Assembly: GCA_045593645.1 (NCBI GenBank)
Contig: JAZNWZ010000055.1
Coordinates: forward strand, 1-8,989
Reading direction: 5' to 3'
Length of the DNA: 8,989 nt
From: Fimenecus sp045593645
GTDB lineage: Bacteria; Bacillota; Clostridia; Oscillospirales; Acutalibacteraceae
Notes under the pieces: generated by a model
The model's database searches: none
Seen by the model: the letters and a program-made list of their open reading frames with translations, nothing else
What the model was told of the DNA's origin: nothing
Shown here: piece by piece, positions 6,035-8,989 of the stretch
Numbering within the stretch: the stretch's first letter is position 1
Layout of the letters: each line of letters opens with the position of its first letter
Translations under genes and position numbers: made by a program

Positions 6035-6985
6035 TTATTCGTCATCCTTACGGAGAGAAAGACCAAGTGAATCGAGCTTTGCGATAACCTCTTCAAGAGA
6101 CTTTCTACCGAGGTTTCTAACTCTCATCATATCTTCCTCTGATTTGTTAATCAAATCTTCAACTGTATTGATACCTGCTCTCTTTAAGCAATTGAATGAA
6201 CGAACTGAAAGGTCAAGTTCTTCAATTGTCATTTCGAGAGTTTTACCTTTACCGTCATCTTGTTTTTCAATCATAGTTGGTGTAGCGCCTGCTTCAACAG
6301 AAAGCTCTACAAAGAGATTGAGATGGTCTGTAAGGATTTTTGCACCAAGAGCTACTGCTTCTTGTGCTGAAATTGTGCCGTCTGTCCAAGCTTCAATTGT
6401 AAGCTTGTCATAGTCAGTAATTTGACCAACACGAGTATTTTCTACTGTATAATTCACTTTTAATACTGGTGTGTAAATTGAGTCAATAGCGATTACGCCA
6501 ATAATTGGTTGCATAATTTGCTTGTTTCTCTCTGCAGAAACATAACCTCTGCCCTTGTCAGCTGTGAGTTCCATTTTGAGTGAGCCACCGTCTTCAAGAG
6601 TAGCGATAAGATGGTCTGGGTTGAGAATTTCAACATCAGCGTCAGCTTTAATGTCGCCTGCTTTAACTTCACCTTTACCACTTGCATCAATATAAAGTGT
6701 TTTTGGTCCTTCGTTATGAAGCTTAAGGATAACGCCCTTTAAGTTCAATACGATTTCTGTAACATCCTCTTTAACACCGTCAATGGTTGAGAATTCATGA
6801 AGCACACCGTCAATTTTTGCTGATGTAATTGCATAACCTGGAAGAGATGATAAAAGAACACGACGAAGGCTGTTACCTAATGTGATTCCGTAGCCTCTTT
6901 CAAGAGGTTCTACTACAAATTTACCATATGTTCCGTCAGCTGTTAAATCGAGTGCCTCGATGCCTGGTTTCTCAAATCCTATCAT
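6035..6985 (-). CDS. rpoA: RNA polymerase alpha subunit
   Basis: The alpha subunit dimerises to nucleate RNA polymerase assembly and touches promoter UP elements and activators. The protein has 316 aa, a normal length. The N-terminal domain (about 1-230) carries GYGITLGNSLRRVLLSSLPG (31-50) and the GYVSAERNK loop (147-155). After a linker, the C-terminal domain (about 250-312) has LDLSVRSFNCLKRAGI, in which R262 corresponds to the DNA-contacting R265 of E. coli, and NLGRKSLEEV (291-300). An AGGAGG site precedes ATG 6985. It is separated from rpsD by 62 nt containing two hairpins, the second-largest gap in the operon. Confidence 0.99.
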   Translation of the reverse strand: MIGFEKPGIEALDLTADGTYGKFVVEPLERGYGITLGNSLRRVLLSSLPGYAITSAKIDGVLHEFSTIDGVKEDVTEIVLNLKGVILKLHNEGPKTLYIDASGKGEVKAGDIKADADVEILNPDHLIATLEDGGSLKMELTADKGRGYVSAERNKQIMQPIIGVIAIDSIYTPVLKVNYTVENTRVGQITDYDKLTIEAWTDGTISAQEAVALGAKILTDHLNLFVELSVEAGATPTMIEKQDDGKGKTLEMTIEELDLSVRSFNCLKRAGINTVEDLINKSEEDMMRVRNLGRKSLEEVIAKLDSLGLSLRKDDE

Positions 6986-7003
6986 TCAAAATCCTCCTAA
7001 TCA

Positions 7004-7040
7004 AAGCACATTTTGTGCTTATAGTTATGATGTAAACTAT
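7004..7040 (-). promoter_or_regulatory. Two small hairpins in the rpsD-rpoA spacer
   Basis: In transcript order the spacer has ATAGTT (7040-7035) pairing with AACTAT (7026-7021) around 8 nt, then a 7-bp stem AAGCACA/TGTGCTT (7020-7014 with 7010-7004) around a 3-nt loop. The rpoA Shine-Dalgarno site follows soon after. No T-run follows either stem, so neither looks like an intrinsic terminator. They may mark an RNA processing site or a modest control point between ribosomal protein and polymerase synthesis. Chance is possible for such short stems. Confidence 0.4.
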
Positions 7041-7047
7041 CTGGTTA

Positions 7048-7674
7048 TTATCTTGAATAGTGCTCGACGATAAGATGTTCTTCAACTGGAACTGCGATTT
7101 CTTCTCTCTCTGGGAATCTTACAACTTTTGCTGAGAGTTCATCTGCGTTCTTATCAAGCCATGCTGGAACAGGACGAGATGCATTTGCTTCAAGAACAGC
7201 CTTAATCTTAACGCTATCTTTACTTGCATCTTTCATAGATACAACATCGCCTTCTTTGAGAAGGTATGAAGGGATATCTACCTTTTTACCATTTACAAGG
7301 AAATGAGCATGAATTGTGAGTTGTCTTGCTTCTGCTCTTGATGCTGCCCATCCAAGAAGATAAACAACGTTATCAAGACGGCTTTCGCAAATCTTTAAAA
7401 GGTTTTCACCTACAACGCCTTGACGCTTTTCTGCCATCAAGAAATATTTGTGGAATTGGCCTTCTGCAATACCATAATAACGCTTAGCAGCTTGCTTTGC
7501 ACGAAGTTGTAAGCCGTATTCAGAAGCCTTTTTGCGGTTTTGTCCGTGTTGTCCTGGAGCGTATGAACGTCTCTCAAGAGCACACTTGCCTGTATAGCAA
7601 CGGTCGCCTTTGAGGAAGAGTTTCTTTCCTTCGCGACGGCAGAGCTTACATACAGCACCGGTATATCTTGCCAT
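7048..7674 (-). CDS. rpsD: 30S ribosomal protein S4, zinc-binding form
   Basis: S4 nucleates assembly of the 30S body by binding the 5' domain of 16S rRNA. In several bacteria it also represses its own synthesis. The protein has 208 aa. The N-terminal zinc site has C9, C12, C26 and C31, the same spacing as Thermus S4. ERRSYAPGQHGQ follows, and an S4 RNA-binding domain lies near 95-160 (SRLDNVVYLLGWAASRAEARQL). The ending VEEHLIVEHYSR is typical. It stops at tandem TAA TAA. A GGAGGT site precedes ATG 7674. Its place between rpsK and rpoA fits Clostridia and enterics, and differs from Bacillus, where rpsD stands alone. Confidence 0.98.
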   Translation of the reverse strand: MARYTGAVCKLCRREGKKLFLKGDRCYTGKCALERRSYAPGQHGQNRKKASEYGLQLRAKQAAKRYYGIAEGQFHKYFLMAEKRQGVVGENLLKICESRLDNVVYLLGWAASRAEARQLTIHAHFLVNGKKVDIPSYLLKEGDVVSMKDASKDSVKIKAVLEANASRPVPAWLDKNADELSAKVVRFPEREEIAVPVEEHLIVEHYSR

Positions 7675-7698
7675 ATTATTGTACCTCCAAATTATTTG

Positions 7699-8103
7699 TT
7701 ATACACGTCTTCTCTTAGGTGGACGGCAACCATTGTGTGGAATTGGAGTTACGTCTTTAATCATTGTAACTTCAAGACCAACTGTTTGCAATGCTCTGAT
7801 TGCAGCTTCACGGCCTGAGCCTGGTCCCTTAACGTATACTTCTACGGTTTTCATTCCGTGGTCAATCGCAACCTTTGCTGCTGTCTCAGCTGCTGTTTGT
7901 GCTGCGAATGGTGTAGATTTTCTTGAGCCTCTGAAGCCCATTTCACCAGCGCTTGCCCATGATACAGCGTTACCTTGAACATCAGTAATTGTAACAATAG
8001 TGTTATTGAAGGTGGATTGAATATGGACTGCGCCTTTTTCGATGTTTTTCTTTTCACGACGTCTGCGTGTAACAGCGCCTTTTTTAACTTGAGCTTTTGC
8101 CAT
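7699..8103 (-). CDS. rpsK: 30S ribosomal protein S11
   Basis: S11 sits in the 30S platform near the Shine-Dalgarno/anti-Shine-Dalgarno helix. The length is 134 aa. The conserved core reads AVHIQSTFNNTIVTITDVQG, GFRGSRKSTPFAAQ and VKGPGSGREAAIRAL, and the end is the usual HNGCRPPKRRRV. A TTG at 8109 would add two residues, but the GGAGGG site lies only 2 nt from it and 8 nt from ATG 8103, so ATG (MAKAQVKKG) is chosen. It is 17 nt downstream of rpsM. Confidence 0.98.
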   Translation of the reverse strand: MAKAQVKKGAVTRRRREKKNIEKGAVHIQSTFNNTIVTITDVQGNAVSWASAGEMGFRGSRKSTPFAAQTAAETAAKVAIDHGMKTVEVYVKGPGSGREAAIRALQTVGLEVTMIKDVTPIPHNGCRPPKRRRV

Positions 8104-8120
8104 TTGCAATTCCCTCCTTC

Positions 8121-8489
8121 TTATTTCTTCTTATTAGCGATTGTCTTCTTTGGTCCCTTACGTGTACGAGCGTTTGTCTTTGAACGTTGACCTCTTACTG
8201 GAAGTCCCTTGCGATGACGTACGCCTCTGTAGCAACCAATTTCAACAAGTCTTTTAATATCAAATGCTGTTTCTCTTCTGAGGTCACCTTCAACAGTGAT
8301 GTTGTGTTCGATGTACTCACGAAGTTTAGAAACGTCTTCTTCGGTCAAATCCTTAACACGTGTGTCTGGATTGATACCTGTTGCAGCAACAATGTCGCTA
8401 GCTGTTTTTCTGCCGATACCATAGATATATGTGAGTCCGATTTCTACTCTCTTTTCTCTTGGTAAGTCAACACCTGAAATACGAGCCAT
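8121..8489 (-). CDS. rpsM: 30S ribosomal protein S13
   Basis: S13 is located in the 30S head and contacts the P-site tRNA and the large subunit. The length is 122 aa. MARISGVDLPREKRVEIGLTYIYGIG is the typical N-terminus (helix-two-turn-helix region with GIGRKTA), followed by CYRGVRHRKGLPVRGQRSKTNARTRKG near the end and a basic tail. A GGAGGT site is 10 nt before the ATG. It follows the unusually long 147-nt spacer after rpmJ, so it could head a separately controlled part of the operon. Confidence 0.98.
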   Translation of the reverse strand: MARISGVDLPREKRVEIGLTYIYGIGRKTASDIVAATGINPDTRVKDLTEEDVSKLREYIEHNITVEGDLRRETAFDIKRLVEIGCYRGVRHRKGLPVRGQRSKTNARTRKGPKKTIANKKK

Positions 8490-8510
8490 TTACAGTTGCA
8501 CCTCCGTTTT

Positions 8511-8639
8511 AAAATTGCGGCTTTTAGCCTTTAAATTTTTTGTTTGTTCATCGTTCCTTAGTACTTTAGAAACGATTAACGTTAAGTTTAAGATAAATTC
8601 AAGCTACTCTGCAGTTGTAGCTCTTATTAATTTATCTTA
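8511..8639 (-). promoter_or_regulatory. Structured leader between rpmJ and rpsM
   Basis: The 147-nt spacer holds three hairpins in transcript order. The first has an exact 11-bp outer stem (TAAGATAAATT at 8589-8599 with its complement at 8629-8639), an asymmetric internal loop, an inner 6-bp stem AGCTAC/GTAGCT (8602-8607 with 8617-8622) and a 9-nt loop. Its outer stem includes the rpmJ stop codon. The second pairs 8550-8555 with 8571-8576. The third pairs 8511-8516 with 8534-8539 and 8519-8522 with 8526-8529, ending 4-5 nt before the rpsM ribosome-binding site. None is followed by a T-run. The place corresponds to where S4 binds in the E. coli alpha operon, so a ribosomal-protein leader is plausible but unproven. 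Confidence 0.5.
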
Positions 8640-8750
8640 GCCTTGACGTTGTTTGTGCTTAGGGTTTTCACAGATAACCATTACCTTACCCTTGCGCTTA
8701 ATTACTTTGCATTTTTCGCAAATCTTTTTGACAGAAGGTCTGACTTTCAT
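8637..8750 (-). CDS. rpmJ: 50S ribosomal protein L36, zinc-binding form
   Basis: L36 is the smallest large-subunit protein, with a zinc ribbon that binds 23S rRNA. The 37-aa product reads MKVRPSVKKICEKCKVIKRK and continues GKVMVICENPKHKQRQG. Zinc ligands C11, C14, C27 and H32 are all present, so this is the C+ form. A GAGGAGGT site lies 8 nt before ATG 8750. It follows infA by 37 nt, the standard order. Its stop codon is part of the first hairpin of the following spacer. Confidence 0.97.
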   Translation of the reverse strand: MKVRPSVKKICEKCKVIKRKGKVMVICENPKHKQRQG

Positions 8751-8787
8751 TTGTGATTACCTCCTCATAAAATGCTGTCAATTTTTC

Positions 8788-8989
8788 TTACTTTGAACGC
8801 CATGTAATTCTACCATTGTTAAGGTCATAAGGTGAAAGTTCAACTGTTACCTTATCTCCTGGAAGAATTCTAATGTAGTTCATACGAAGTTTGCCCGAAA
8901 TACGAGCATGTACTTTGTGTCCATTTTCAAGCTCTACAATAAAGAATGTATTAGGAAGAGCTTCAACAACAGTACCTTCAACTTCAATC
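8788..8989 (-). CDS. infA: Translation initiation factor IF-1, start outside window
   Basis: IF-1 occupies the ribosomal A site region during initiation and helps IF-2 and IF-3. The last 66 residues are present and begin IEVEGTVVEALPNTFFIVEL. The OB-fold core continues with GHKVHARISGKLRMNYIRIL, PGDKVTVELSPYDLNNGRI and TWRSK at the end. Since IF-1 usually has 72 residues, about six N-terminal residues lie beyond the right edge of the window. The gene is truncated only by the window edge. It is the first gene seen of the alpha operon. Confidence 0.97.
   Translation of the reverse strand, partial: IEVEGTVVEALPNTFFIVELENGHKVHARISGKLRMNYIRILPGDKVTVELSPYDLNNGRITWRSK

Noticed and set aside
5844..6413. 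A 189-codon open frame on the plus strand across rplQ and rpoA
   Set aside because: It is antisense to two certain genes, has a low-complexity Ser/Phe/Cys-rich product and lacks a sensible ribosome-binding site; it mirrors codon use of the true genes.
7610..7978. A 122-codon open frame on the plus strand over rpsD/rpsK
   Set aside because: Antisense to conserved ribosomal genes, crossing their boundary, with no recognisable product.
8565..8605. Possible internal minus-strand promoter TTGAAT with a 17-nt spacer in the rpmJ-rpsM gap
   Set aside because: The corresponding -10 would be TTAATC, which fits the consensus poorly; the hairpin reading of the same bases is stronger.

Overview
The window is a low-GC stretch of chromosome from an anaerobic Firmicute, most likely a gut Clostridia of the Ruminococcaceae/Oscillospiraceae type. 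The evidence for this is the AT-rich sequence with strong Shine-Dalgarno sites, an oxygen-sensitive radical SAM maturase, zinc-binding forms of S4 and L36, and rpsD placed inside the alpha ribosomal operon (in Bacillus it lies elsewhere). The placement below class level is inference.

Layout. (1) 53-1147 (+): an anaerobic sulfatase-maturating radical SAM enzyme, with a probable -10 box just upstream and a bidirectional terminator just downstream. (2) 1188-2603 (-): an AGCS-family sodium:alanine symporter with a near-consensus promoter and a perfect inverted repeat over its transcription start. (3) 2679-3612 (-): three tightly packed genes for small proteins of unknown function (67, 106 and 135 aa), probably one operon. 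(4) 3686-5604 (+): an operon of a YfcE-type metallophosphoesterase, a variant NagA-type N-acetylglucosamine-6-phosphate deacetylase and a 97-aa two-helix membrane protein, closed by a strong bidirectional terminator. (5) 5670-8989 (-): the distal part of the alpha ribosomal operon, read infA (cut by the window edge), rpmJ, rpsM, rpsK, rpsD, rpoA, rplQ.

The ribosomal block is orthodox in content but has a 147-nt spacer between rpmJ and rpsM with three predicted hairpins, and a 62-nt spacer before rpoA with two more. Both are candidate sites of ribosomal-protein feedback or RNA processing. The metabolic genes suggest use of host or cell-wall amino sugars (NagA), sulfated substrates (sulfatase maturation; no sulfatase is present here) and Na+-coupled amino-acid uptake, but the blocks are separated by terminators and nothing shows that they act together.

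The most interesting spot is 3612-3664, between the unknown three-gene operon and yfcE-nagA. A near-consensus sigma-A promoter points right. On the other strand the same -10 bases form part of an exact match to the Bacillus sigma-G (forespore) consensus pointing left. If this is real, the three small unknown genes would be sporulation genes whose promoter physically overlaps a housekeeping promoter. No rRNA, tRNA, CRISPR array, insertion sequence or phage gene was seen.
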